Shown in pieces: positions 53,515 through 64,000 of a DNA stretch of 64,000 nt (position 1 is its first letter; every line of letters begins with the position of its first letter). The notes below the pieces were generated by a model that was not told where the DNA came from, made no database searches, and saw only the letters and a program-made list of their open reading frames with translations. The stretch lies in contig CALVAK010000008.1 in assembly GCA_944325525.1 (NCBI GenBank), forward strand, positions 1 to 64,000, given 5' to 3'. The stretch comes from Candidatus Gastranaerophilales bacterium. Its GTDB lineage: Bacteria > Cyanobacteriota > Vampirovibrionia > Gastranaerophilales > Gastranaerophilaceae. Position numbers and translations under genes: made by a program.

Positions 53515-53586
53515 GCGGGTGTAATTCAGTGGTAGAATGTTTGCTTCCCAAGCAAAATGCCGGGGGTTCGAGTCCCCTCGCCCGCT
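53515..53586 (+). tRNA. tRNA-Gly (anticodon CCC)
   Basis: Acceptor GCGGGTG (53515-53521) pairs with CGCCCGC (53579-53585, one G-T pair), discriminator T. The anticodon stem is TTTGC/GCAAA around TTCCCAA, anticodon CCC. No CCA is encoded. The next gene starts 28 bases later on the same strand. Confidence 0.93.
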
Positions 53587-53614
53587 TTTTATTACAATTA
53601 AAAATAATAACAAT

Positions 53615-54280
53615 ATGAATAAAGATACATTAATCTTCGATTTAGACGGCACACTTTTAAATACTCTTGAAGACTTGCATGCAGGATTTAATTATGCACT
53701 TAAAATCTGCGGATATAAAGAAAGAAGCCTTGAAGAGATAAGAAGTTTTGTAGGAAACGGAATAAGAAAGGCTATAGAACGTGCTTTACCTGAAGGAATT
53801 GATGAAAAAGAAACAGACAAAATAGTTAATATTTTTAAAGAATATTACAAAGGGCACATGCATATATATACAAAACCTTATGAAGGAATAGTTCCGATGC
53901 TTATAGAGCTTAAAGAAAAAGGGTTTAAGCTCGGTGTAGTTTCAAACAAATTTGATGATGCAGTAAAAGGACTATGCGGAACATATTTTAACAATCTTAT
54001 AGAAAAAGCCGTTGGAGAAGGTCACGGTATAGATAAAAAACCCGACCCTAAAGGAGTTTTTACAGTTGTAAAACAACTTGATTCATCTATAGAAAAAACA
54101 ATATATATAGGAGATTCAGAGGTTGATATTCAAACCGCACAAAATGCCGGTGTTCCATGCATAAGCGTATTATGGGGATTTAAAGATAAGGACTTTTTAA
54201 TATCAAACGGTGCAAAACTTTTTGCCAACACCCCTCAAGATATAATAAAAATAATTGAAAAAAAAAATTATTTAAGCTAA
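53615..54280 (+). CDS. gph: HAD-family phosphatase (phosphoglycolate phosphatase-like)
   Basis: A 221-residue HAD hydrolase: nucleophile motif IFDLDGTLLNT (Asp9, Asp11), SNK, the Lys-region KKPDPKGVF and IGDSEVDIQTAQNAG. The helical cap of subclass I and the closeness to Gph suggest phosphoglycolate phosphatase; pyrophosphatase-type or other sugar phosphates cannot be excluded. Start 53615 (MNKDT) is the only one giving a normal N-terminus; no ribosome site is visible. The gene is framed by tRNA-Gly and tRNA-Leu and probably transcribed with them. Confidence 0.82.
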   Translation: MNKDTLIFDLDGTLLNTLEDLHAGFNYALKICGYKERSLEEIRSFVGNGIRKAIERALPEGIDEKETDKIVNIFKEYYKGHMHIYTKPYEGIVPMLIELKEKGFKLGVVSNKFDDAVKGLCGTYFNNLIEKAVGEGHGIDKKPDPKGVFTVVKQLDSSIEKTIYIGDSEVDIQTAQNAGVPCISVLWGFKDKDFLISNGAKLFANTPQDIIKIIEKKNYLS

Positions 54281-54300
54281 TATAAGTTTAACGGTAATGA

Positions 54301-54386
54301 GCCGAAGTGGCGAAATTGGTAGACGCATCAGACTCAAAATCTGACGCAGCTCACCCTGTGTACCGGTTCGAGTCCGGTCTTCGGCA
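54301..54386 (+). tRNA. tRNA-Leu (anticodon CAA)
   Basis: Acceptor GCCGAAG (54301-54307) pairs with CTTCGGC (54379-54385), discriminator A. The anticodon stem is TCAGA/TCTGA around CTCAAAA, anticodon CAA, with a long variable arm. It starts 20 bases after the gph stop codon. Confidence 0.93.
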
Positions 54387-54389
54387 AAT

Positions 54390-54423
54390 AAAAAGAAAAG
54401 GTATTATTTACCTTTTCTTTTTT
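54390..54423. terminator. Bidirectional terminator after tRNA-Leu
   Basis: AAAAAGAAAAGGTA and TACCTTTTCTTTTT form a 14-bp stem with a five-base loop; it ends both the tRNA transcript and the convergent pilT gene. Confidence 0.85.
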
Positions 54424-54445
54424 ATTATCTAATCAAATGTCTCAA

Positions 54446-55519
54446 CTATGTATGTATATCAGCCAGTCTTCTTAATTCGTCAGGTCTTTGTGATTTAGCC
54501 AAAGCATCTTCAGCAGTAACAAGCCCTTTCTTATACAGTTCGCTTAAAGCCATTTCAAGAGTCTGCATGCCTTGCCCCGCCCCTGTTTGTATTGCTGAAT
54601 ACAATTGAGCAGATTTTCCTTCTCTTATAAGGTTTGATACCGCATTGTTTTTTATCAGAATTTCCTGAGCCATAACTCTTCCCTTTTTTGTTTTATCCGG
54701 CTGCAACCTGGGCAGCAATGTTTGAGAAAATACAGCTTCTAAAGTACCTCCTAACTGAACTCTTATTTGTTGCTGCTGACCTTCCGGGAATACGTCAATA
54801 ATACGGTCAATGGTCTGGCTTGCTGAAGATGTATGCAGTGTTCCAAAAACCAAATGTCCTGTTTCTGCTGCAGTTAGAGCCAGACTTATAGTTTCAATAT
54901 CACGCATTTCACCTACCAGAATAATATCAGGGTCTTCTCTTAATGCTGATTTAAGTGCATTTGCAAAAGAACGTGTATCTTGCCCGAGTTCTCTTTGATG
55001 AATAACGCTTTTTTTTGACTTATGCAAAAACTCAATAGGGTCTTCAATTGTAAGAATATGTTCGCTTCTTGTATCATTTATATAATCTATCATTGAGGCC
55101 AGGGTGGTTGATTTTCCAGAACCTGTAGGCCCCGTAACAAGAATTAATCCTCTCGGTCGCCCTGTTACCGTTCTTACAACTTCAGATAAACCTAATGTAT
55201 CAAAAGACGGTATGGTGCTTGTAATTGTTCTAAATGCTGCCGCATAAGAGCCTCTATTTTTATATATATTTACCCTGAATCTGCCAATATCCGTTATACC
55301 GTACGACATATCAAGTTCCCAGTTCTGCTCAAGATTTCTTCTTTGTTCATTGCTTAACATAGGGAACAATAAATTTTCAATATCAGATGGGGTAAAAGGA
55401 TTATATTTTGTACGCAGTAAATTGCCATCAACCCTTATTACAGGAGGAAGTCCTGCTGAAATATGTAAGTCACTCGCTTTATAACCAATTACCTCTTTTA
55501 ACAAGTCATCTATTAACAT
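54446..55519 (-). CDS. pilT: Twitching-motility retraction ATPase PilT
   Basis: A 357-residue secretion ATPase: Walker A GPTGSGKST, the Asp box ILTIEDPIEFLH, VIHQRELGQD, and the PilT-type GEMRDIETISLALTAAETGHLVFGTLHT Walker B/His box. The N-terminal MLIDDLLKEVIGYKASDLHISAGLPP is typical of PilT. It depolymerises type IV pili. PilT is separate from the other pilus genes (peptidase and sigma factor at 25-27 kb). The transcript ends at the tRNA-Leu terminator. Confidence 0.93.
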   Translation of the reverse strand: MLIDDLLKEVIGYKASDLHISAGLPPVIRVDGNLLRTKYNPFTPSDIENLLFPMLSNEQRRNLEQNWELDMSYGITDIGRFRVNIYKNRGSYAAAFRTITSTIPSFDTLGLSEVVRTVTGRPRGLILVTGPTGSGKSTTLASMIDYINDTRSEHILTIEDPIEFLHKSKKSVIHQRELGQDTRSFANALKSALREDPDIILVGEMRDIETISLALTAAETGHLVFGTLHTSSASQTIDRIIDVFPEGQQQQIRVQLGGTLEAVFSQTLLPRLQPDKTKKGRVMAQEILIKNNAVSNLIREGKSAQLYSAIQTGAGQGMQTLEMALSELYKKGLVTAEDALAKSQRPDELRRLADIHT

Positions 55520-55570
55520 TTATAACCTCTTCTTTTTCATAGCTTAATGAAAATATGATACCCTTTTATT

Positions 55571-56947
55571 TTATTTTACACAAGTTTTTATACTCTTAAC
55601 TTTTTGCCATATTAAATATACAGGAATGCCGGAGAGAATAATAAATAAAGTTTTTATTGAGTTTGTAAATTTGTATAATGTAAGAGCATATATAATAAAA
55701 GAACCGATAACTATAAAAAATATTCCGTAAATATTGTTTACTTTTTTCTCAATTTCATATTTTCTTCTATAAACAAAAATTCCAATTACGGTAAGTACAT
55801 AAAAAATAAGAGCGGCATATATAACAAAATCTAATAATTCAATATAATTCCCGCAGAAAAGTATAAAACAGCCTGACCAGAAGCATTGAAGAAGCAAAGA
55901 ATTCACTGGAACTTTTGTTTTTCTGTTTATAATTGCAAGATTTCTAAACAAAAGTCTGTCTTTTGCCATTTTATAATACACTCTTGCCCCGGTCATAATT
56001 AAACCGTTAGCACTTCCGAAAGCAGAAATCATAATAATTAATGCAATTATAACTTTACCTGCTTCACCTGCTATTCTTTCCATTAATACTACTGCTACTA
56101 TATCTTCAGGAGCGGTCTTTATTTGCTCAACCGGAACGGAAAATACATATAATACATTTATAAGTACATACAAAACCATAACAATGATAACGCCCCAAAA
56201 AAGAGCAAGAGGAATATTTCTTTCAGGATTTTTTACCTCGGAAGAAATAAAAGTAATATTATTCCATGTTACCATGGCAAATATTGCACCAACAGTTGCA
56301 ACAGCTATGGTTTCCATATTAGCAAATGTTATATCGGAAAAAGTAATTAAATTATTAAAATTAGCAGCTATTACATCATAATTGCAGCCTATAAATATCC
56401 CGAGAATAATAATCCCTGTTATTGATAATATTTTTGCGGCAGTAAAAAGGTTTTGTGTTATAACCCCATATTTGATACCTTTTGAATTTATATATGTAAG
56501 AAAAATACAGACTAGCATTGCTATAAGCTGCTGTGACGATAATTTAAAAAAAGATAAATCCAAAATATATTCCGTTGAACTTATACAGGGAAAAATAATA
56601 CCAAGAAATTTACCGACAGCAATACATACAGCTGCAATAGTTGCAGTTTGTATAACAGTCAACAGTGACCATCCGTATAAAAAAGCAATCAAATCATTAT
56701 ACATTTTTTTAAGGAAAATATATTGACCGCCGTCTTCTTTTATGTTCAATACAGGCTCACAATAGGCTATTGCTCCGGACAAAGAAAATAATCCTGCAAT
56801 AATCCAAACAAATAATAGTGCTGAAGCGAAATGTACCTGCCTTAAAATATCAGCTGACACAATAAATATACCGCAGCCTATCATTGAACCTGCCACAACC
56901 GAAACAGAATCAGCTAAATTTAAAGTTCTTTTTAAATCATTGCTCAT
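55571..56947 (-). CDS. APC-family amino acid permease
   Basis: A 458-residue membrane protein with 12 hydrophobic helices. The early VAGSMIGCGIFIVSADIL is the APC helix-1 signature, and later FISSEVKNPERNIPLAL is the typical loop after helix 6. It transports amino acids or polyamines, substrate unknown. Its start overlaps the 3' end of the upstream AGCS transporter gene by 11 bases, so they are one operon of amino-acid uptake genes. Confidence 0.88.
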   Translation of the reverse strand: MSNDLKRTLNLADSVSVVAGSMIGCGIFIVSADILRQVHFASALLFVWIIAGLFSLSGAIAYCEPVLNIKEDGGQYIFLKKMYNDLIAFLYGWSLLTVIQTATIAAVCIAVGKFLGIIFPCISSTEYILDLSFFKLSSQQLIAMLVCIFLTYINSKGIKYGVITQNLFTAAKILSITGIIILGIFIGCNYDVIAANFNNLITFSDITFANMETIAVATVGAIFAMVTWNNITFISSEVKNPERNIPLALFWGVIIVMVLYVLINVLYVFSVPVEQIKTAPEDIVAVVLMERIAGEAGKVIIALIIMISAFGSANGLIMTGARVYYKMAKDRLLFRNLAIINRKTKVPVNSLLLQCFWSGCFILFCGNYIELLDFVIYAALIFYVLTVIGIFVYRRKYEIEKKVNNIYGIFFIVIGSFIIYALTLYKFTNSIKTLFIILSGIPVYLIWQKVKSIKTCVK

Positions 56948-58469
56948 CTTTAAACCAAGCTTTATTCATTTTAAAAATTAAATTGTGTTTTTTACAATAT
57001 TCAATTAAATCACTTTTAATATCTTTTATTAAAATGAATATAGCAATTAAGTTAGGTGCCGCCATAACAAGATATGTAGCATCCGTAAAATCTATTACAC
57101 TTTGCAGATTCATTGATGAACCTATTATTATAAATAAACAGAATATTAATTGATAAAACTTAATACGTTTATAGCCTTCTCCGACCAGAAAAGTCCAGGC
57201 TTTTTGTCCATAATAAGCCCATGAAAGTATTGTTGATAATGCAAACAATATAATTACTATAGCTAAAATATACGGGAAGAAAGAAAAAGCACTTTGATAT
57301 GCTGCTGATGTTAACTCAACACCAGATATACCGTCCCTGTAGTTTAAGTATTCTCCCGTAAGTATTATTACAAAAGCAGTCATAGAACAAACAATTACGG
57401 TATCTAAAAAAGGTTCTATCATTGCAACAAAACCTTGAGAAACCGGTTCATTTGTTTTTACAGCGGCGTATGCAATCGGAGAAGAACCAATACCGGCTTC
57501 ATTTGATTGAATAGAACGTCTTAAACCTATAATTAATGAACCTATCATACCTCCGGCTACAGCTTTAGGGAAGAATGCTTCCGTAAATATAGTGTATATT
57601 GCGTGAGGAATATGTGCAAAATTCATAATGATTATTATTAAACTTGAACCTAAATATAATAAACACATGATAGGAACAATCTTAGTAGTAACTCTTGCAA
57701 TACTTTTTATACCGCCCATAATAACAAGACCTATTATAAAAGCGACTATTAAGCCAAAGACCCAGGTATGCATTGCAAAAAAGCTATTTTCACCACCTGT
57801 AATATTTATAAATTGTTCTGCTGCCTGATTTGTTTGCAGCATACATCCGCCGCCAAACGTACCGGGAATACAAGCAAGAGCAAATACATAAGCAAGTGTT
57901 TTACCTAAGCTGTGATAGCCTTTCTTAGCAAGACCTCTTTCTATATAAAACATAGGTCCGCCGGATACGCTTCCGTCTTTATTAAAATGTCTGTATTTTA
58001 AAGACAGTGTAACTTCGCAAAATTTTAAAGCCATACCAAATATAGCACCCATACACATCCAAAACATTGCACCCGGGCCGCCTATTGATATAGCAATTGC
58101 AACACCAGCAATATTCCCAAGCCCAATTGTCCCTGATAATGCTGTTGCTAATGCACCAAAAGATGAAACCTCACCTTTATGATCCGGATTAGTTTGTTTA
58201 GGAAAAATTTGCGAAAGAGCATGCTTAAATCCCCATAAAGCAGTACATCTTAAATAGAATGTACAAAAGATACTTGCCGCTATCATAAGAAGTATCAATA
58301 TAGGAACTTCAGCACCAAAAATTTCAACCGGAGCAAAAACAAATGCAGAAAAATTATCCGAGAAAGGTGCAAAATATTCCTCTATTGTAGAATCAATTCC
58401 TCTTGCGTATACTTTCTGAGAACCAAGAAGTATGCTCATAAAACTCAATATTGTTATGCACCTTAACAT
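56937..58469 (-). CDS. Sodium:alanine symporter, AGCS family
   Basis: A 510-residue protein with a possible N-terminal signal (residues 1-22) and about 11 membrane helices. Family hallmarks are GEVSSFGALATALSGTIGLGNIAGVAIAI and the SNEAGIGSSPIAYAA stretch. It couples Na+ to alanine or glycine uptake. The operon partner is an APC permease. The alanine aminotransferase-like gene near 5 kb is a possible metabolic partner but not linked. AGGAG lies a few bases before the start. Confidence 0.93.
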   Translation of the reverse strand: MLRCITILSFMSILLGSQKVYARGIDSTIEEYFAPFSDNFSAFVFAPVEIFGAEVPILILLMIAASIFCTFYLRCTALWGFKHALSQIFPKQTNPDHKGEVSSFGALATALSGTIGLGNIAGVAIAISIGGPGAMFWMCMGAIFGMALKFCEVTLSLKYRHFNKDGSVSGGPMFYIERGLAKKGYHSLGKTLAYVFALACIPGTFGGGCMLQTNQAAEQFINITGGENSFFAMHTWVFGLIVAFIIGLVIMGGIKSIARVTTKIVPIMCLLYLGSSLIIIIMNFAHIPHAIYTIFTEAFFPKAVAGGMIGSLIIGLRRSIQSNEAGIGSSPIAYAAVKTNEPVSQGFVAMIEPFLDTVIVCSMTAFVIILTGEYLNYRDGISGVELTSAAYQSAFSFFPYILAIVIILFALSTILSWAYYGQKAWTFLVGEGYKRIKFYQLIFCLFIIIGSSMNLQSVIDFTDATYLVMAAPNLIAIFILIKDIKSDLIEYCKKHNLIFKMNKAWFKDEQ

Positions 58470-58674
58470 ATTCTCTCTCCTTTTTGTCTATTCATTCCTG
58501 TTGTCAAAATTTCGGCTATTCTTCACAAGGATAATAAAAAGATAAATTCAAAACAAGTTTATAATACAATCGTCTAACAAAGTGTTACAAAATTGTTTTA
58601 ATAATAATTTCGGTTATTATATATTTAGCCCTGATATTAACCTGCAAATAAACGGTTTAAAGGTAACATTATTT

Positions 58675-60195
58675 ATGGAATATATAAAAAAATTTATATT
58701 TACAAATAAATTTAATTTAGTTCTTTTACTTATATGGCTTTTTGTCGTAATTTTTATATCATCATACCATGAGTTATGGCGTGACGAAACTCAAGCGTGG
58801 TGTATAGTAAGAGATTGTTCTTTAATTGACATATATAATAGAATCAGGCTGGAAGGACATCCTGTTTTATGGTATCTGATTTTACTGCCTTTCGCAAAAA
58901 CCGGAATCAGTGTTATTTCTATGCAGATTATAAGTGTATTTTTGGTTTTTACTGCAGTCGTTTATTTTTTATTTAAATCACCCGTAAATAATTTTATCAA
59001 AACAGCTGTTGTTTTAAGTTCGGGAATGATTTATTTTTTGCCGGTTATAGCAAGAAATTATTCTTTAATACCTGTTTTATTATTTATTCTTGCCGATTTA
59101 TATAACAGAAGAAATAAAAATCCGTTTCAATACTCCGTTATATTAATACTTCTTTCAAACACTCATATTTTAATGCTGGGATTCTGCTTTATCCTGTTTT
59201 TATTATTTGTTTTTGAACAAATTAAAGAATTCAAAAAAGAAATTGACACAAAAAAAACGTCTAATCCAATATCACAACATGGTGCAGACTCTCTTAAAAC
59301 TCCTTCATCTCAGGGAAATGATTTATTTTGCTGTAGTTCTAAATCCCCTTTTATTATCCGGGTTATACTTTGCATAATGCCGTCTATTTTTGTAATGCTG
59401 AATTTTTTAGTATTGTTTTTTATGTTTAATAATATGCAGAATACAAATCATGCAGTTGCTTTTTATACTCAAAATACCCAACCGTTATTTGAAGCTGTTA
59501 AAAACTTTGCTTTATTGTATTTTTTATATCCATTGAACATATTAAATAATATAAACATTTTCATTTTCTATTCTACACTGGCAGGAATTTTATATTTTTT
59601 TATAAAACGAGATAAAAAGCTTTTTATTATACTTCTATTCTCAATTTTATATCAATTTTACATATACTATAAAATCTGGTATCAAGGTATTGTATATCAG
59701 AAAGCATATTTACTTTTATTAATTATTTTATTTTGCTACTGGGTATACGGACAACATGCCAGGAAAGAAAAACTATTATCAGTTTTTGTTGGATTTTTAT
59801 TTTTGACAAGTCTTATTTCAACACCGTTTGTATGTTTTTTGGAATATAAAATGCCTTTTTCCTCCACGAAACAGGCAGCAGAATATATAAAAAACAATTT
59901 AAATAAAGAAAAAACTTTTTATGCTGTAGGATATCCTTTTACTTTCACAAGTATTTCAGCCTATCTGCCGGATAAAGAATTTTATTCATATATGAACAAT
60001 TATTATATTTCATATTATGATTTTGATTTATCATCAGATAAAAAAATCAGCAATCCCCCTGACATTAAATACTATATCGTCCAGTCCGACTTTACTATGG
60101 ACGAAAATATTTTTGAAGAAATATATACAACGGATAATTTCAATATAAGTACGCAGGAGTATAAGGAAGCATTCAAGATATATGTACGGAAATAA
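58675..60195 (+). CDS. GT-C-like polytopic membrane protein (putative glycosyltransferase)
   Basis: A 506-residue membrane protein with about ten helices. The first external loop has SYHELWRDETQAWCIVRDCS, with a D-E pair like the catalytic loop of GT-C transferases (PMT/ArnT type), and LEGHPVLWYLILLP follows, a known GT-C phrase. It would use a lipid-linked sugar donor to modify surface molecules; substrate unknown. I chose ATG 58675 (MEYIKKF), with AAAGG about 12 bases upstream, over a GTG at 58582. It is divergent from the AGCS operon. Confidence 0.65.
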   Translation: MEYIKKFIFTNKFNLVLLLIWLFVVIFISSYHELWRDETQAWCIVRDCSLIDIYNRIRLEGHPVLWYLILLPFAKTGISVISMQIISVFLVFTAVVYFLFKSPVNNFIKTAVVLSSGMIYFLPVIARNYSLIPVLLFILADLYNRRNKNPFQYSVILILLSNTHILMLGFCFILFLLFVFEQIKEFKKEIDTKKTSNPISQHGADSLKTPSSQGNDLFCCSSKSPFIIRVILCIMPSIFVMLNFLVLFFMFNNMQNTNHAVAFYTQNTQPLFEAVKNFALLYFLYPLNILNNINIFIFYSTLAGILYFFIKRDKKLFIILLFSILYQFYIYYKIWYQGIVYQKAYLLLLIILFCYWVYGQHARKEKLLSVFVGFLFLTSLISTPFVCFLEYKMPFSSTKQAAEYIKNNLNKEKTFYAVGYPFTFTSISAYLPDKEFYSYMNNYYISYYDFDLSSDKKISNPPDIKYYIVQSDFTMDENIFEEIYTTDNFNISTQEYKEAFKIYVRK

Positions 60196-60678
60196 CACTT
60201 ATATAAAGAAAAAAGCTATGATTTTGTCATAGCTGTAGATTAGGGATATGTGTATCATCGTTTTTCCAAGGAATATAGGTTAATATTAGCAATACAAATC
60301 TGTTTTTAAATCATACATAATTATGAATAAATTAATTAGCTTTTAAATTTTTTCGTATAAAAGTAGTATGTACTATAAGCGAAATAGTCTGCTTAAAGAA
60401 ACATTCACGGCAAATACCTTTTGATTGAGAGCTAAAAGCCTTAAGCAAGAAGTTTTCCCAACTTTATCAATATAGTATCGTAATATTTTAAATACATCCT
60501 CAGGTTCATTTATCCATGAATACAAGTACATTCAAAACTAAGTTTTTAGTTCATTTCATAAGAAAATTCCCGCATACCTCAAATTTATTGTAAAATTTTC
60601 CCCGAACTAATTAATTTAATTGTTTATATCAGGTTTTTATGCTATTAATATAGATTATTAGGATTAGGGGAAGAAATA
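60196..60678. other. 483-bp gene-poor region before the TPR gene
   Basis: No convincing gene. There is a stem AGCTATGA/TCATAGCT (60212-60232) without a good T-run after the GT-C gene, and a minus-strand open frame of 52 codons (60373-60531, MYLYSWINEPED...) with no ribosome site. It reads like a protein fragment but I cannot match it. The rest is AT-rich with a promoter near its end. Confidence 0.3.
60620..60648 (+). promoter_or_regulatory. Candidate promoter of the TPR gene
   Basis: TTGTTT at 60620-60625 and TATTAA at 60643-60648 with a 17-base spacer, 31 bases before the ATG. Confidence 0.5.
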
Positions 60679-62094
60679 ATGAGCATAAACTCTCTTTTAG
60701 CACAAGCACAAATGTATATAGATAATGAACAGTACGAAAGTGCATATGAGTTATTGGAAAAATCATATGATAAATTTAAAAATGATGCACAATATCTTGA
60801 AAAAATAGCATTGCTAGCAAAAACAATGGAAAAAGAGGAAGAAGCACTAAAATACTGGGAAGAGCTAGTACAAGTCGACCCTAATTCTCTTATCGGTTAT
60901 TCTGAATTACTTGATATATATGTAAATACGAACAAATATAAATACTACATAACAAGAGCTAAATATAAAATTTTAAACCAGAAAATAAGCCAGTCTATTG
61001 ATGATTATAAGAAAGCATTAGACTCTACAACAGATGAGCAAGAAATCATTAATGCAAGATTTTTAAGAGCAAAATCTTATGAATTTCTCGGAAAAACACA
61101 AAATGCAATTGATGATTATTTCAGAATACTTGAGTATAAGGACGATATGGCAGTATATCATAAGCTTGCTGATTTATATAACGAAATGGATGACAGATTT
61201 TCTGCAATATCTGTTTTGGAAAGAGGGGTTAAAGCATTTCCTGAAGTTGTTGAATTAAGCGAATATATGGCTGCTTTGTTAACAAAAGAAGGTCAATTCG
61301 ATAAAGCACTTCAATATGCTAAAAATGATTATACAAAAATAAAAATTCATCTTATGAAAAATGAGAATGAAACTGCTTTTAATATGCTTGATAAAATTGA
61401 AGATAAAACCTCTGTAAACTATTTTGCATTAATGGCAGAATATTATTTCAATATGAAAGATTGGGAAAAAAGCCGTGAATATATAAATAAATTCAGAGAG
61501 CTTGAACCTCAAAATCCTCTTGCATACCAGATGCTTGCGTTAGTACATGATGAAAACAATGATGCATTTGGATACCATTTTTACATGGGAAGATGTTATT
61601 CATATAAACAAAATTATGAACTTGCATTAGCAGAATACCTGAATGCTCACAGAATAGAACCTAACAGAACAGAAGCAATAAAAGAAATAATTAAAATTAA
61701 TGAGTCAATAGGTGATTCCACAAGTTTAATGGAATTTTATGAAAAATTATACCGACAAGAGCCTGAAAACACCATAGCACTTAAAGGACTCGGGGATGTT
61801 TATGCAAATATGTATGAGTTTAAAAGTGCTCTTGATTATTACAAAAAACTTATTAAAATTGATAAAAATAATAACGAAGTATATAAACAAATGGGATTTT
61901 GCTATGAAAAACTAAGAGATATCGCTGCGGCAAAAGAATGCTACGAAAAATATCTTGCGAATGCACCTTTATCCCCAGATACAGAAAAACTAAAAGAAAA
62001 GGTTGCAAAAATGCAGAATGCAACATCTATTCAACAGTCCGGTATTGAAGAAGAAGGTTTTATTGACAAAATTATGAAGATATTCGGTAAATAA
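60679..62094 (+). CDS. TPR-repeat protein (471 aa)
   Basis: A soluble protein made almost entirely of tetratricopeptide repeats (for example EQYESAYELLEKSYDKF, KTQNAIDDYFRILEYK, ENTIALKGLGDVYANMYEFKSALDYYKK, NNEVYKQMGFCYEKLRDIAAAKECYEKYL), about ten to twelve units. No signal peptide or catalytic motif. TPR proteins are scaffolds for protein complexes; the partner is unknown. AGGGGAAG is well placed before the ATG. It precedes the atpB promoter by 25 bases. Confidence 0.85.
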   Translation: MSINSLLAQAQMYIDNEQYESAYELLEKSYDKFKNDAQYLEKIALLAKTMEKEEEALKYWEELVQVDPNSLIGYSELLDIYVNTNKYKYYITRAKYKILNQKISQSIDDYKKALDSTTDEQEIINARFLRAKSYEFLGKTQNAIDDYFRILEYKDDMAVYHKLADLYNEMDDRFSAISVLERGVKAFPEVVELSEYMAALLTKEGQFDKALQYAKNDYTKIKIHLMKNENETAFNMLDKIEDKTSVNYFALMAEYYFNMKDWEKSREYINKFRELEPQNPLAYQMLALVHDENNDAFGYHFYMGRCYSYKQNYELALAEYLNAHRIEPNRTEAIKEIIKINESIGDSTSLMEFYEKLYRQEPENTIALKGLGDVYANMYEFKSALDYYKKLIKIDKNNNEVYKQMGFCYEKLRDIAAAKECYEKYLANAPLSPDTEKLKEKVAKMQNATSIQQSGIEEEGFIDKIMKIFGK

Positions 62095-62119
62095 TCTTTT
62101 TGAAAGAAAGTATAACTGC

Positions 62120-62149
62120 TTGATTATTTTTTTTATAATTTTGTTATAT
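62120..62149 (+). promoter_or_regulatory. Candidate promoter of the atpB-atpE operon
   Basis: TTGATT at 62120-62125 and TTATAT at 62144-62149 (spacer 18); an overlapping TATAAT at 62147-62152 is an alternative -10. The start codon is 36 bases downstream. Confidence 0.45.
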
Positions 62150-62167
62150 AATAAAATATGTTAGTAG

Positions 62168-63592
<1,425 letters not shown>

Positions 63593-63603
63593 GATTTTGC
63601 GAA

Positions 63604-64000
63604 ATGTCTGATAAAACCATACATTTTAAATTAATCACTCCTGAAAAAATTGTATTTGAAGATGATGTCAATGCAATTTATGCAAAGGGAGAAAAAGGAA
63701 GTTTCGGAATTCTTCCCGGGCATATTCCTTTTATGTCTTCTCTTTCAATTGATATTGCAAAAGTAGTAAAAAAAGATAAAGAAATTACTTTTTCCATAAT
63801 CGGAGGAGCTTTTCAATTCAAAAATAATGAAGCAATAATATTAACTGAAGCAGCAGAATGCGGAAGTGATATAGATACGGCTAGAGCACAGCTTGCAAAA
63901 GAAAGAGCTGAAGCGAAATTGAGTTCTGCCGAAACAATTCAGGATATAAAACTTGCTAATGCAGCATTAGCAAGAGCAATGGCAAGATTAAAAGCAGCTG
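63604..64000 (+). CDS. atpE: ATP synthase F1 subunit epsilon (truncated by window end)
   Basis: 132 codons are visible. The start KTIHFKLITPEKIVFEDD and EKGSFGILPGHIPFMSSLS match the N-terminal beta domain of epsilon, and the C-terminal helix pair (ARAQLAKERAEAKLSS...NAALARAMARLKAA) is nearly complete. Epsilon links the rotor to F1 and can block ATP hydrolysis. It follows beta by 11 bases. The symbol follows cyanobacterial naming (atpC in E. coli). Only the last residues are missing. Confidence 0.93.
   Translation, partial: MSDKTIHFKLITPEKIVFEDDVNAIYAKGEKGSFGILPGHIPFMSSLSIDIAKVVKKDKEITFSIIGGAFQFKNNEAIILTEAAECGSDIDTARAQLAKERAEAKLSSAETIQDIKLANAALARAMARLKAA

Noticed and set aside
60373..60600. 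Transposase remnant
   Set aside because: A C-R-E-C-F piece in one frame recalls a zinc motif, but no transposase signature or terminal repeats could be found.

Overview
The window looks like a chromosomal segment of a low-GC, Gram-negative, non-photosynthetic relative of cyanobacteria, most likely Gastranaerophilales (Vampirovibrionia, formerly Melainabacteria). This is inferred from gene content and style, not from any database search. The support is: an atpB-atpE pair (F1 beta then epsilon) standing apart from other ATP synthase genes, as in cyanobacteria; a SigF-like sigma factor beside a prepilin peptidase; outer-membrane functions (TolC-like protein, MlaE, SLH protein); TTG/GTG starts and very AT-rich DNA; and several proteins opening with M-(K/R)-I-S-(S/P)-V followed by an F-(K/S)-G motif, a style I associate with this lineage.

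Layout. 1-611: structured GC-rich end, tRNA-Pro and a 132-bp tandem duplication of the tRNA 3' end. 612-7.7 kb: a long nucleotidyltransferase-like protein, SGNH-like protein, aquaporin, aminotransferase plus Lrp regulator, ferredoxin-nitroreductase. 7.5-13.3 kb: the most unusual block, four paralogous radical SAM proteins around a GDP-mannose 4,6-dehydratase homologue. 13.8-22.5 kb: hypothetical, rplS, rbgA, rnhB, a long phosphohexomutase, a PC4-like protein, a second SGNH-like protein, priA. 22.5-29.6 kb: alaS, tRNA-Leu, pilD-type peptidase, SigF-like sigma factor, cdd, murA. 29.6-36.1 kb: SLH protein and a run of lineage-style proteins, including an HNH-like protein and a TPR-zincin. 36.1-45.4 kb: proS, HD-GYP response regulator, histidine kinase, PilZ protein, M16 peptidase, PRPP synthetase with an N-terminal leader. 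45.6-50.7 kb: YkgJ-like protein and a divergent MarR/EmrAB/TolC efflux locus with a palindromic operator candidate. 50.7-58.5 kb: mlaE, mutL, tRNA-Gly, gph, tRNA-Leu, pilT, two transporters. 58.5-64 kb: GT-C-like membrane protein, TPR protein, atpB and a truncated atpE.

Genes that work together: PilD-type peptidase, SigF-like sigma factor, PilT and probably the c-di-GMP genes (HD-GYP, PilZ) form a scattered surface-motility/pilus set. The MFS, HlyD, TolC and MarR genes form one tripartite efflux system. The radical SAM/Gmd block is probably a modification or surface-glycan island of unknown product. The candidates for undescribed biology are the radical SAM quartet, the shared N-terminal F-(K/S)-G leader on unrelated proteins, and the tRNA-anchored 132-bp repeat. 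No CRISPR array, intact insertion sequence, prophage or rRNA gene was seen.
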